Shown piece by piece: positions 17,636-26,622 of a stretch of DNA of 64,000 nt; position 1 is the stretch's first letter, and each line of letters begins with the position of its first letter. This stretch comes from Micromonospora sp. NBRC 110009 (lineage in GTDB: Bacteria; Actinomycetota; Actinomycetes; Mycobacteriales; Micromonosporaceae). Location of the stretch: assembly GCF_030518795.1 (NCBI RefSeq), contig NZ_CP130427.1, forward strand, positions 4,650,001 through 4,714,000. Direction: 5' to 3'. The translations under genes were made by a program, and so were the position numbers. The notes beneath the pieces were generated by a model. That model was not told the DNA's origin, made no database searches, and worked only from the letters and a program-made list of their open reading frames with translations.

Positions 17636-18454
17636 GTGATCAGCCGCGGGGCGACACGCTTCAGCGTCAACTTAAAGCGAGCGCCGGGCGCCCTCTCCCT
17701 CGAGACCCCGGATGCCGTCATCTTAGCGCAGTCCCTGCTGACGGAGTTCCGGGAGCACCATCCGGAGGTCTTCGAGGACGCCATAGCGTTCGTCGGGCAG
17801 CCGGCGGGATGGCCTCCCGAGGCGGTCGCCCCGTACAGCCGGCACCTCGGCCTGCTGTGCCTGCCGGGGCGGCTGATGCCGAAGTCGCAGTCGGCTTTCC
17901 TGCACGTACGCGACCGGGGTCGCGACGAGAAGGCAACTCGAACGGGTTCTGGTCGCCGACATCGACTCGTCCACGACGGACTTGACGATCGTCGAGGACC
18001 GCTGACCGAGGAACCTGCCAGTGGGCGCCACGCTCGGCTGCCGGCAGATCGGCGAGCAACTTGCCGGCCTGGTCCGGGCCGCGCTGCACCACGACGCGCG
18101 CTGATGGAGGCGCTGACCGCCGACGGCGGCCCGGATTTCCTGCTCCTGGCCTGCCGGTGGGCCAAGGAGGCGCAGTTCTCCGGCGTGTCGCGACGGATCA
18201 TGGACCTGCGAGAGTCGTGCGAGGAATGCTTCCTGCCGATCGTTGCGACCGCGTGGACATGGCTGCTCGATCTCGAGATTCCGCAGATGGTGGCGGCGCC
18301 CGGCGGCTGGGGCGAAGACTTCCATGCCGTGCTCGCCGAGGTGGCGGACCTGCTCAGCGACCGGTGCCCGCACCTGGTGGTGCTCACCGGAGGCGGGTCG
18401 CGCATGCCCTTCGCCGGCCGGTTGTGCCGCGAGGTCTTTCCCACCCAGCGGTGA
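17636..18454 (+). pseudogene. Hsp70-like (ASKHA) protein, degraded
   Basis: The GTG at 17636 overlaps the stop of the restored upstream gene. Frame 1 reads ISRGATRFSVNLKRAPG and VGQPAGWPPEAVAPY, typical of Hsp70-like proteins after the first phosphate loop. The second phosphate loop (VLVADIDSSTTDLTIVEDR) is in another frame at about 17945-18000, followed in that frame by a stop and then LGCRQIGEQLAGLVRAALHHDAR. The end returns to frame 1 at 18103 (GPDFLLLACRWAKEAQFSG ... LVVLTGGGSRMPFAG, the adenosine motif). So at least two frameshifts and one stop break it, and the extreme N-terminus is absent. It is almost certainly non-functional. Confidence 0.75.
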
Positions 18455-18826
18455 TGAGTCGCTGCACGAGTTGGCGGAGCTGCCCGGCGGTGACGGTGGC
18501 GGCATCGTCGCCCGGCGCGAGCCGCTGAGCATCCAGCGGCGTAGTCCAGGAACTGCGACCGGGCTCCAACGCCGTGACGAACGAGTCCGGCCAGCCAGGG
18601 ATCATCACGTGCTGGTCCTTGCCGCGGCCGTAGGTGTGACACTAGGGTCCGCTCCGCGGAGGTGTGCGCGTCCGGTCGCAGCCAGCGGGTGATGTCTACC
18701 GCCAGGACCAGCCGGCCGTCGGCTGCGCGAGGCAGCGGAAGCGCTGCCAACACCCGAGCGGTCTGCGGTTCCCGGTAGCAGCGTTGGTGCTGGTCGCTCA
18801 CTGCACGGCGCTCGAAGCGCATCGGG
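18448..18826 (-). pseudogene. transposase remnant (NF041680-like), frameshifted
   Basis: The minus strand reads ALPLPRAADGRLVLAVDITRWLRPDAHTS in one frame and then MIPGWPDSFVTALEPGRSSW, LDAQRLAPGDDAATVTAGQL in another, with the shift near 18640. This is the conserved DDE region of an actinobacterial transposase family. Both gene ends are missing. It abuts the Hsp70-like remnant. Confidence 0.6.
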
Positions 18827-18843
18827 CCTATCGCCGGTCTCAA

Positions 18844-19417
18844 CGCCGGGCCGCCGAGCCTGCCTCACTCCTATTGACGCTCGAAGGGCAAGTATCAGTA
18901 GCAGTGACTTGACGGCAACCGGGCCGTGCACCGACAGCTGACAGCAGCCGGCATGGACCGATCAGTGAGCACCTCTGCGGCCTACCGCCCAGGCACCGGT
19001 ACGGGTCCCAGGAGCTGAGGCTCCGAACCCATTGGCAGTGCGCCTGGTGCAGCGGTTCGACCAGCCGCCGTGTCTGTTCGTCGGCGACGGTCGGGAAGCT
19101 GGAAGGGGCTTGCGAATGATACTCCACAAAGGAGGCGACGCAGCAGCATAACCCTGACCCCCCCCCCGCCGAACGACTTGCCACGGCAGTCAAGCTACTT
19201 GATCTTCCGGCCTTCCGAACGGGGCCGCAAGCTCCGCGAGGAATCGCCGGCGGTTCACCTCGCCCGGAATCCGGCACTTCCGCATGGACGTGCCCAGCGT
19301 CATCATGATGAGAAATCAATCTTGAGGCTGTAGCCAGAGGCGTCGGCGGAGGGCTCGGTCGCGGCCCGATCGGTCGCCAGCCCAAGACAAGCCGGCCTGT
19401 AAGGAGTTTGACCGGAC
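18844..19417. other. intergenic with a C10 homopolymer
   Basis: No credible gene. A run of ten C residues occurs at about 19158-19167, unusual for the window. The next gene starts at 19418 after an AAGGAG-like site (19398-19403, somewhat far). Confidence 0.4.
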
Positions 19418-19975
19418 GTGTCCACCCAGATCTTGCGGGTCGTGGCCACTGCTGTGCTTGGCCTGCTCACCGCTGGCATCCTCGCGTTGGTGAATAGCTG
19501 GATCAGCGCTCGAGCCGGCATCGACGAGACGTTGCGTAATCAACGGCTCGAGTTCTACCCGCTGTTGTGGAGCGCCACCGCAGCCGTATCCGTATGGCCA
19601 CGAACGGTCCTCACCCGCAGCACTCTCAACGAGTTGCATGAGACACTGCGCTCCTGGTACTACACCAAGGGTGGACTATTCCTGTCCGAATCCGCTCAGG
19701 CGAGGTACGGAGACGTTCAGGAACTGATCGCCGCCCTGCTGACTCACGACGGGGATCCTGACGATCCGCTCAGTGACGGCAGCTACACCGATCTCATGCG
19801 CACGGCGAGCGCCCTGCGCACCGCTCTCACCGAGGACCTCGATACCCGCAGGAGGAAATCGATCTGGGAGCGACGGCGACGGTCCCGAGGGCACGCCTCA
19901 GCCGCCCAGGCGGCGCGGGAGCGGATCACGCGCGCAAAGCAGCCCGCATGCTTCCTGCTCCGCAGTTCCAAGTAA
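19418..19975 (+). CDS. hypothetical membrane-anchored protein
   Basis: 185 aa from GTG 19418. One N-terminal membrane helix (ILRVVATAVLGLLTAGILAL) is followed by a cytoplasmic helical domain (LRNQRLEFYPLLWSATAAV, LHETLRSWYYTKGGLFLSE) and a basic C-terminus. It is intact among remnants. I do not recognise the family. The topology suggests a short-loop inner-membrane protein with a soluble sensor-like domain, which is inference. Confidence 0.6.
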   Translation: MSTQILRVVATAVLGLLTAGILALVNSWISARAGIDETLRNQRLEFYPLLWSATAAVSVWPRTVLTRSTLNELHETLRSWYYTKGGLFLSESAQARYGDVQELIAALLTHDGDPDDPLSDGSYTDLMRTASALRTALTEDLDTRRRKSIWERRRRSRGHASAAQAARERITRAKQPACFLLRSSK

Positions 19976-20075
19976 CCCACGCCCGACCATTTGGTTCCCC
20001 GGCTGGACCAAGGTAAGGGGACTCAAGTTGGATGACTGGATCCCCGTGAAGTGGTCCGCTTGTTGAGAGAACCCG

Positions 20076-20324
20076 ATGCACCATGATGGCGCTGGGAGGG
20101 ATCATAGCGATGGGTACCCGACGGCGGCCCAGCCGGAGCAGATCATCCGCAAGCTGCGGGAGGGCGAGAAGCTGATCGGGCAGGGCGGCGCCCTGCCCGA
20201 GGTGTGCAGCAGCTGGAGCAGGCTGAAGGACCTGGAGCGGGAGAACGCCCGGCTGAAGAAGATCGTCGCTGACCAGCTGTTGGACATCGACATGCTCAAG
20301 GAGCTGAACCGGGGAAAGTGGTAA
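20076..20324 (+). pseudogene. IS3-family OrfA remnant
   Basis: Contains the conserved ends of OrfA (EQIIRKLREGEKLIGQG, LERENARLKKIVADQLLDIDMLKEL) but lacks about 20-25 residues between ALPEVC and RLKDLEREN, which removes part of the helix-turn-helix. An internal deletion is the simplest explanation. Confidence 0.7.
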
Positions 20325-20540
20325 GTCCGGAGCGCCGCCGGCGCCGCCGTGAGTCTGGTGCAGCAGCGCTTCGGAGTGTCCCAGCGAGGTGCGTGCCGGG
20401 TGGTCGGGCAGCACCGCTACGCGCAACGCAGGCCCACAGCGGGCAGGCGTAATGCTGACGAGGTGCTGCGTGCCAGGCTGCGGCAGATCTCTGCCGAGCA
20501 TCCGCGGTGGGGGCGGCGCAAAGCCCACGCGATCGCCTGT
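20325..20540 (+). pseudogene. IS3-family OrfB 5' remnant
   Basis: Directly follows the OrfA remnant. The frame reads SLVQQRFGVSQRGACRVVGQHR and LRARLRQISAEHPRWGRRKAHAIA, the OrfB N-terminus, and then homology stops. The integrase core is absent, so the element was cut by a later rearrangement. Confidence 0.65.
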
Positions 20541-20561
20541 GGGTTCGCAAACCAGATTTGG

Positions 20562-20976
<415 letters not shown>

Positions 20977-21020
20977 TCAACCCATGCAGTGCAATTGCCA
21001 GCCCCGGTAGCCTGCCGGTC

Positions 21021-21599
21021 ATGATGGAATCCGGCTTCGCCCGCGCCATCGCGTTCACGCATGACGTTGCGCGCCGGCAGGCGCACCGAATCGTCGATAT
21101 GCCCTATGGGTTCGCGGTGCTCCACGACAGGTTTTCCGCCTCGTACGACCACAACAAGGTGATTCTGACCGCGCCCGTGGAGCCGGCGGAGGCGCTTGCA
21201 GCGGTCGATCGAGTACTCGGCGGCGTCGGCCTGGGGCACCGGATGGTCGTTGCCGACGACGAGACCGGCGTTGCCTGCGCACCCACCTTCGTCGATGCTG
21301 GCTACCAGTATGCGACCAACTTGATCATGGGCCGCAGTGCCGCGCCGGACCGTCCTGCCGACCTTGCGATCCGGGTCGAGCAGGTCGACCTCGACGCGCT
21401 GCGCGAGTCGACGCGCCACGAGTGGTGCGAACAATTGCCGCACGCCAGCGACGAGGTTGTCGACCAGCTCGTCAACCGACGCGCCACCCGGCTAGACGGC
21501 GCTGACGAGGTGGCCTTCTTCCTGCAACCGCAACGCCACCACTCGGCGGCCCGGGTCCGACGGGACTTGCGCACACCTCACTACATCGACGTGAGATGA
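21021..21599 (+). pseudogene. GNAT-like acetyltransferase, C-terminal half lost
   Basis: From ATG 21021, 192 aa. The first about 150 residues are coherent (MESGFARAIAFTHDVARRQAH, YGFAVLHDRFSASYDHNKV, LGHRMVVADDETG) and resemble the N-terminal half of actinobacterial GNAT proteins. After DEVAFFLQPQ the sequence becomes low-quality and stops before any acetyl-CoA-binding loop (no R/Q-x-x-G-x-G/A). It is probably frameshifted or truncated and inactive as an acetyltransferase. Confidence 0.5.
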
Positions 21600-21739
21600 G
21601 ACCGACGCTGGTCGGCGTGTTCGCGACGGTTGGCCCATGCCGTGCGGGGGCGAGCTATGCCAGCTCTAGGGTTGCAGCCACGACCATCGGCGGTGGGGTT
21701 TCGGGTCGTGTTCCCCCTCGGACACAAGATCGAACACGC

Positions 21740-22125
21740 AGCAGCAAGGCCGTGGACCATGTCAGCCGGCTCGAGCAGTCGGCGGCGGATGCACTGAACC
21801 CGGGCGACTTCGGCAGCGAATTGTGGGGGGTCGACGCTCCGTGCCCCCAGTGCAAGCAGAGGGGCCGGCTGTTCGGTCGTGTCGATGTGGATCCCGTCGC
21901 GGACTACGACGTCGAGCCACTGGGCAACGCCAATACAGTCCTACATTACTTTCGGCCGGTCGGTTGAACTAAACCCGCAAGCCTTTGCCTGCCACGTGTG
22001 TCGACTGACCCTTCACGGCCCAGAGGAACTTGCTGAAGCCAAACTCCCGGCTGCTCGGCACGAGATCAACCTGGAGGACCTGGGCGAGGATTTCGACCCC
22101 GAGCAATTCGCCAAGTGCGCACCGC
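21740..22125 (+). pseudogene. zinc-ribbon protein remnant, frameshifted
   Basis: One frame reads SAADALNPGDFGSELWGVDAPCPQCKQRGRLFGRVDVDPVADYDV and stops at 21967. A second frame continues with ELNPQAFACHVCRLTLHGPEELAEAKLP and LEDLGEDFDPEQF. The two CxxC pairs would form one zinc ribbon if rejoined, with a shift near 21955. The start is not clear. This looks like a short C-terminal regulatory piece of a larger protein. Confidence 0.5.
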
Positions 22126-22288
22126 CGGCATCACCAACATCGCCGCCGCCAACCGCCACCACGCCCGCGACAGCACCCCCCTCGCACTACTCGGCATCAC
22201 CTAACGACTTTGCCGGGGCCCTGAGCGGCGGCCCACGGGCCCGCACCCCCGTTGGGCTATCGGGGGCCGGCCGCCATTGAGCAGATGA
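22126..22288. other. short intergenic, nothing recognised
   Basis: A convergent gap between the zinc-ribbon remnant and the next minus-strand gene. A GC-rich Pro/Thr-coding stretch is present but shows no gene. Confidence 0.4.
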
Positions 22289-22924
22289 TCACGCCGCCCG
22301 TCTGGCAAAGATCTTTCTCTGAGCCTCAAGGTAGCGGCGCAGGTCGACAACGCTATCGTTCTCGGAATCGGTCGCGTCTCCTAGAACTTCGTCCGGCGCT
22401 ATGGAGTTCGCCTCGGCAAGTTTTCGCGTGTAATCGCCAACGAGATTGACCAGCGTTTTCCACTGCTCGACCGAAAGATCAACAGTGATAACGCCGTCGA
22501 CGGAATAGGCTTGCACCGCATCCAGGTCGGAAATGAGCTGGTTGACGACGCCAACTTCTAGTCGTCCTTCGCGAGCTGCTTCCAGATAAGCGCGCAACGA
22601 GGCGTTGAAATTCTTGAGGCAGTCGGGGATCGCACGCTTGCGCTTCCTTGCGGCGACCAGCGCAGCGCCTCCAACGACTGCCACTCCCGCAGCGGTGACC
22701 CCGACGATGACCCACGGGTTTCGTAGCCTGCCTCTGAGAGTCGCTGCAGCCCGCTCTGCTTGGTTCTTTACCGGGCCGGCGACCTCATCCAGGTGCTTGA
22801 AGACTTGTCCCGTGGCGGCATCTCGAACCACGCTGCCGATGCGGAACAATTCTCTCGTGGCTATTCGAGCCTGGATCTCCGGCGGTATGTAAAGGTAGAC
22901 CTGCTCGATCACCTGATCGACCAC
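22289..22924 (-). CDS. hypothetical single-pass membrane protein
   Basis: 211 aa from GTG 22924, preceded by GGAGGA at ideal spacing; longer in-frame starts lack a ribosome site. Order: a helical N-terminus (DQVIEQVYLYIPPEIQARI), an amphipathic stretch, a membrane helix around residues 80-105 (NPWVIVGVTAAGVAVVGGAALV) followed by a basic anchor ARKRKR, then a helical cytosolic domain of about 105 residues (FNASLRAYLEAAREG, DLSVEQWKTLVNLVGDYTRKLAE). Not recognised. It is intact, unlike its neighbours. Confidence 0.65.
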   Translation of the reverse strand: MVDQVIEQVYLYIPPEIQARIATRELFRIGSVVRDAATGQVFKHLDEVAGPVKNQAERAAATLRGRLRNPWVIVGVTAAGVAVVGGAALVAARKRKRAIPDCLKNFNASLRAYLEAAREGRLEVGVVNQLISDLDAVQAYSVDGVITVDLSVEQWKTLVNLVGDYTRKLAEANSIAPDEVLGDATDSENDSVVDLRRYLEAQRKIFARRAA

Positions 22925-23109
22925 TGCTTGTCCTCCGCCGCAGACTCCTGGTTCCTGGCATCCAGGTCGGCTTGATTGTAGAGGTTCGTGAGGGCTCACG
23001 GAACGACGCACGCTCCCAGGGCCCCGGCGAAGTCGTCAGGTGATGCCGAGTAGGGCCAGCGGCGTCCGGGAAACCGGGGGAAGCTCACTTGGGGATGTAG
23101 GGGTGGTGC

Positions 23110-23395
23110 GAACGGCTCGTTCGTTTCGCTGAGGTGGCGGTGCGAGCCCGCCGGGTAAGCGTTTCCTGGACGCGGTCGAACTTGCCTGCTCGATCAGGGG
23201 GCAGCGCCGGCTGGACAGCCGGTACTTGACCAGCTCGGCCTCGTTGTCGGGCCACTGGGCGATCAGCCACCGCTCGGGCGGGGTGCCGTCGGTGTCGCGA
23301 GCGACGCGGTGCCCAGCCGGGAGCCAATGACCTGTCCGATCGCCGGACGCAGTCCGCACCGGCGGTCCATGTGGGACCGCCCGTGATGTGGATAT
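23110..23395 (-). pseudogene. IS701-type transposase scrap
   Basis: The minus-strand frame reads GHWLPAGHRVARDTDGTP and ERWLIAQWPDNEAELVKYRLS, resembling the segment before the catalytic Glu in IS701-family transposases. Flanking parts are not recognisable, so only a short fragment survives. Confidence 0.45.
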
Positions 23396-23404
23396 TGTGC
23401 GCCG

Positions 23405-24310
23405 GTGGCCGACTCCCATGAACCACCGCGACCTCCGTCCTTGCTGGCGGCGCAGTGGTTTGGACGCCTTGTCGTTGCCGCGGCCGCGTTTGCCGCGCTG
23501 GTCTGGTCGGTCGCCGCCGGCGCCCATCTGCTCCATTCGCGCGGCGCGCTCTCCGTCGTCGCGAGGCAAGGCGCTGCTCCGTGGTTCCGGGGGCACGTAC
23601 AAGCCAGACCCGATCACGGCCGCGAGCGACGGCTCGCCGCAGTCCTCGCTGACCGTTCACATCTCGATCAACGAGCAGAAGACCGATCAGCCAGAGATTT
23701 CGGCCTTCGCTCTCACCGTCGAGATCTCCGGTAGTCCCGACCAACCGGTCCTTGCGGCGATCCGCCGCGGCGACGGCTCCGATTGGGAACCGGCCGAAGG
23801 CGTCGGCGGCTGGGTGTCGTTCACCTCCGGCTCCTACGCGCCGCGGTTCCAGGCACCGACGGTGCGGATGGCGGGCTCCACCATGACGGCCGTGATCAGC
23901 GGCTGGATCGGTTCAGAACCGCCGGCTCGACCAGATTCGGATCGAAGCGCCGTCGTCGTGCCCAGCAGTAGGGCAACGAGCGGTCACGCTCACCCTGAGC
24001 CGTTTTCGCATCGTCGGCGTACACACGATCGGCGGGGGAGAGGATTGCACCGCCGGCTTCTGGCCGAGCCAGGGGGAAAGCTCGGTTCGGTACGACGGGA
24101 CGCAACCCGCCGTCGTGTCGCTCGAACCGGCGGCTTCCCCGTCTTCTCTCGACCGACCGTCCCGATCGCTGTTGATGTCTGCGAATCCGACCGTTGCCGA
24201 CGTCCGCTCAGCGACACCTCAGGCGGATCACCTCGGCGTGCATTTGGCCGCCGGCTTGGATCTTGATGGCGCGGGCGAGCGTTCCTTTCCATGCCGCCGG
24301 TCATCGTCAT
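23405..24310 (+). pseudogene. membrane-anchored hypothetical protein broken by frameshifts
   Basis: Three reading frames must be joined. 23405-23575: cytosolic start, then a membrane helix (FGRLVVAAAAFAALVWSVAAG). About 23580-23925: beta-rich domain (SSLTVHISINEQKTDQPE, FALTVEISGSPDQPVLAAI, GWVSFTSGSYAPRFQAP). About 23930-24300: RIEAPSSCPAVGQRAVTLTLS, RFRIVGVHTIGGGEDCTAGF, VSLEPAASPSSLDRPSRS. Each part is coherent with normal codon use, so the gene was intact until recently. Its end overlaps the 3' end of the convergent MBL nuclease gene. Family unknown. Confidence 0.5.
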
Positions 24311-26622
24311 CCCTGCCACGGCCGGTCCGCCAGCGTTGCTGGCTGTCGGCGTAGCCGCATACGTTCGAGAAACCGCCGCTGCGCATCCAACTCGCCGTGG
24401 ACCAGCATTAAGTCCGTCGGCCGCACCCGGCTGGTGATCTCCACAAGGTCGTCGGCGCTGGCGTGCGCCCCGAGCTGGTAGCTGCCAATCGGCGCGTTGA
24501 CCGTGACCGGTTCGAGTCGGCCGTGCGGGCCGGGCAGGTCGAAGGTGCCGCCACCGGCCGCGGCCAGGTCTGCCAGCCGCCCACCCGGACTGTCCGGATC
24601 CTGGTAGCCGACCAGCATCAGTCGGTGGCGCGGGTCGGGAAGGATCGCGCGCGCCCACGCGACCGACGGGCCGCCGTGCAGCATCCCGGACGTGGCGATC
24701 ACGACGCCGGGCCGCAACCGGGTGAGCTGGGTGCGTGTTTGTCCGCGCGGCACGGGCCGGACCCGTCCGCCAAACACGGTGATCGGTTCGTCGTCCGGGC
24801 CGGTGCGGCCTGTGTAGATCTCGGACACGTCGCGGGCGAGTCCGTCGACGAGGACGTCGACCTCCGGCAGGTGCCTGGCCAGTAGCAGCGCGACCTCCTG
24901 CGCCCGGCCGAGCGCGAACGCCGGTACCAGCACCGTGCCACCTGCCGACACCGTCTGGGTCACGTCGGCCAGGAAGTCGCGGACCACCAGTTCGCGGGGG
25001 ATGAGTTTCGGCGTGCCCGCGTAGGTGGTCTCCAGGACCAGCAGGTCGGCACCGCGGGCGGAGTCGGGTAGCGCGATGCCGCCGACGCTGAGCTGTCCGG
25101 GTCCGCTGACGTCGCCGCTGATGACCGCCCGCTGGTCGCCGGCGCGTACGACGACGCCGACGGCGCCCACGATGTGCCCGGCGGGGAACAGCCGCAGGCT
25201 CAACTGTCCGATGCGCTGCTCCACATCGATGTCGACGACCCGCAGCTGAGTGAGTGCCCGGCGCACGTCCTCGCCGGTGTACGGCGGCAGTGGTGCCTGG
25301 CCGCCTTCGTTGCAGATGTCCTGGGCTCGGCGGCTGAGGACCTTCGCCGAGTCGGCCCACATTGTCGCCAGCAGTGCGGAGGTCGCGTCGGTGACCAGGA
25401 CGGGTACGTGCGGTTGGCGCGCCAGGACGGCCGGTACCCATCCGGCGTGGTCGTTGTGCGCGTGGGTGATGACGATCGCGTCGAGCGGGCCGGCCAGGGC
25501 CTCCTCGATGCGTCGGGGTGCGAGGCTGGTCGCGTCGGCGCCTCCGGGCCGGCTTCCGGCGTCGATGAGCAGCCGGGTGCCGCCGGCGGTAACCAGCACG
25601 CAGGAGCCGCCCACCTCAGTGCCGCCGCCGAGGACGTCAATGCTTAGGCTTCGTTCTGGCAGGACGCGTGCGGGGGTGCCGGGGTCTGCCAGGCCGCCGA
25701 GCAGTGCGGGAAGCCAGTGGGTTGCCTGTTCGGCGAGGTCGCCGGTCAGGCCGGCGCCGGTGGTGGCGGCACTGAGCCCGGCGAGGAGCCGGCGGGCCTC
25801 GGCCAAGGTGGCGGCGCGACGTGGATCGGGCAGCGGCCCGGCCTCGGCGGGGTGGACGTCGCGGCGGTGTTCGCGATCGGTCCGGTCGATCTTCTCCGCG
25901 TGGCGCAGCGCGTTGGCGAGGGCGCGGGCCAGATGCCGGGGGTCCTGTCCGTCGGCGCGCAGGGCCGCTAGCCGCTGATCGGCCACCTGCAACCGACGGG
26001 TCAGGGCCGAGACGTTGGCGTGCAGGTCCTCGACCTGTGCCCGCAGGTCTGCGCACTCGGCTTCGAAGGTGTCGGCCCGGGCACGGGTCCGGTGGAGTTG
26101 GTCGCGTAACTGGTCGCGTCGGGTGCGGTCGCGGTCGGCGGCGCGTTGTTCGGGTGGGGTGTCGGCGCGGCGGCGGGCCTGGCGTCGGCTGCGCCGTGCC
26201 TCGTCGAGATGTTGGCGCAGGATGCCGGCGGCGGTTTTGGCGTCGGCCAGGTCGTTCCCGCAGAGCGCGGCGGCCAGGATGGTGTCGGCCGTCGGGGTCA
26301 GGGCCAGGCCGGAGTCGGGGTCGGGTTGGGCGAGGACGTTGGCGGTGAGGTCGTGCAGCGCGACCGGTGTGTCGGCGGTGAGGTCGCCGAGGGCGACGCG
26401 GGCGGCGGCCCGGAGCGGGCTGCCGGCCGGTTGCACGAGCCAGTCGAGTAGCTGCCCGACCGCACCCGGGTTGGTTTGCAGCGCGGTGGTGTCCACGGCG
26501 TAGTCGGGCATCAGTGCCTCAATCTTCCGACACGCGGCGGTGAGGACGGTGAGGACCCGGGGGCCGAGCGGCCCGTCGCGGTGGCGGGTGTGATCGGCGG
26601 TGGTCGCCGTCCGGGCGGTCAT
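24307..26622 (-). CDS. MBL-fold beta-CASP nuclease with long helical N-terminus
   Basis: 771 aa; ATG 26622 overlaps the stop of the giant ATPase gene (ATGA), so the two are co-translated. Residues about 1-320 are helical with a coiled coil (ARADTFEAECADLRAQVEDL). From about 325 the MBL fold is clear: DVLGGGTEVGGSCVLV, LLIDAGSRPGG, the metal motif ITHAHNDHAGW near 385, FPAGHIVGAVGV, and VISGDVSG. The beta-CASP/RNA-specificity part follows: PAFALGRAQEVALLL, VIATSGMLHGGPS, then LMLVGYQDPDSPGGRL and LMLVHGELDAQRRFL. This set marks RNase J/CPSF-73-type nucleases acting on RNA or DNA. The metal ligands look complete, so it is likely active. It is the probable effector nuclease of the operon. Confidence 0.85.
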   Translation of the reverse strand: MTARTATTADHTRHRDGPLGPRVLTVLTAACRKIEALMPDYAVDTTALQTNPGAVGQLLDWLVQPAGSPLRAAARVALGDLTADTPVALHDLTANVLAQPDPDSGLALTPTADTILAAALCGNDLADAKTAAGILRQHLDEARRSRRQARRRADTPPEQRAADRDRTRRDQLRDQLHRTRARADTFEAECADLRAQVEDLHANVSALTRRLQVADQRLAALRADGQDPRHLARALANALRHAEKIDRTDREHRRDVHPAEAGPLPDPRRAATLAEARRLLAGLSAATTGAGLTGDLAEQATHWLPALLGGLADPGTPARVLPERSLSIDVLGGGTEVGGSCVLVTAGGTRLLIDAGSRPGGADATSLAPRRIEEALAGPLDAIVITHAHNDHAGWVPAVLARQPHVPVLVTDATSALLATMWADSAKVLSRRAQDICNEGGQAPLPPYTGEDVRRALTQLRVVDIDVEQRIGQLSLRLFPAGHIVGAVGVVVRAGDQRAVISGDVSGPGQLSVGGIALPDSARGADLLVLETTYAGTPKLIPRELVVRDFLADVTQTVSAGGTVLVPAFALGRAQEVALLLARHLPEVDVLVDGLARDVSEIYTGRTGPDDEPITVFGGRVRPVPRGQTRTQLTRLRPGVVIATSGMLHGGPSVAWARAILPDPRHRLMLVGYQDPDSPGGRLADLAAAGGGTFDLPGPHGRLEPVTVNAPIGSYQLGAHASADDLVEITSRVRPTDLMLVHGELDAQRRFLERMRLRRQPATLADRPWQG

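Larger units (their letters stand above)
15623..17639 (+). pseudogene. gene of unknown function split by an IS701-family element
   Basis: The 5' part (15623-15959) and 3' part (17410-17639) are separated by an insertion sequence. Removing the element and one CTAG copy rejoins the frame without a shift into a 188-aa protein, running across the join as RLASAL-GRRRAVSVRKW and ending DAGSSATRP. The N-terminal half has a hydrophobic helix-rich core (HAVLVLAYRDAAIELW, TPYLWIAIGEMQAAIAEGG); the second half is a basic helix then ELPGGEIIGEALDGVLSGLDTVEAI. As it stands, translation runs into the IS end and stops at 16003 after 126 aa. The restored stop overlaps the start of the next gene (GTGA at 17636), so the two formed an operon with an Hsp70-like gene. 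Function unknown. Confidence 0.75.
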
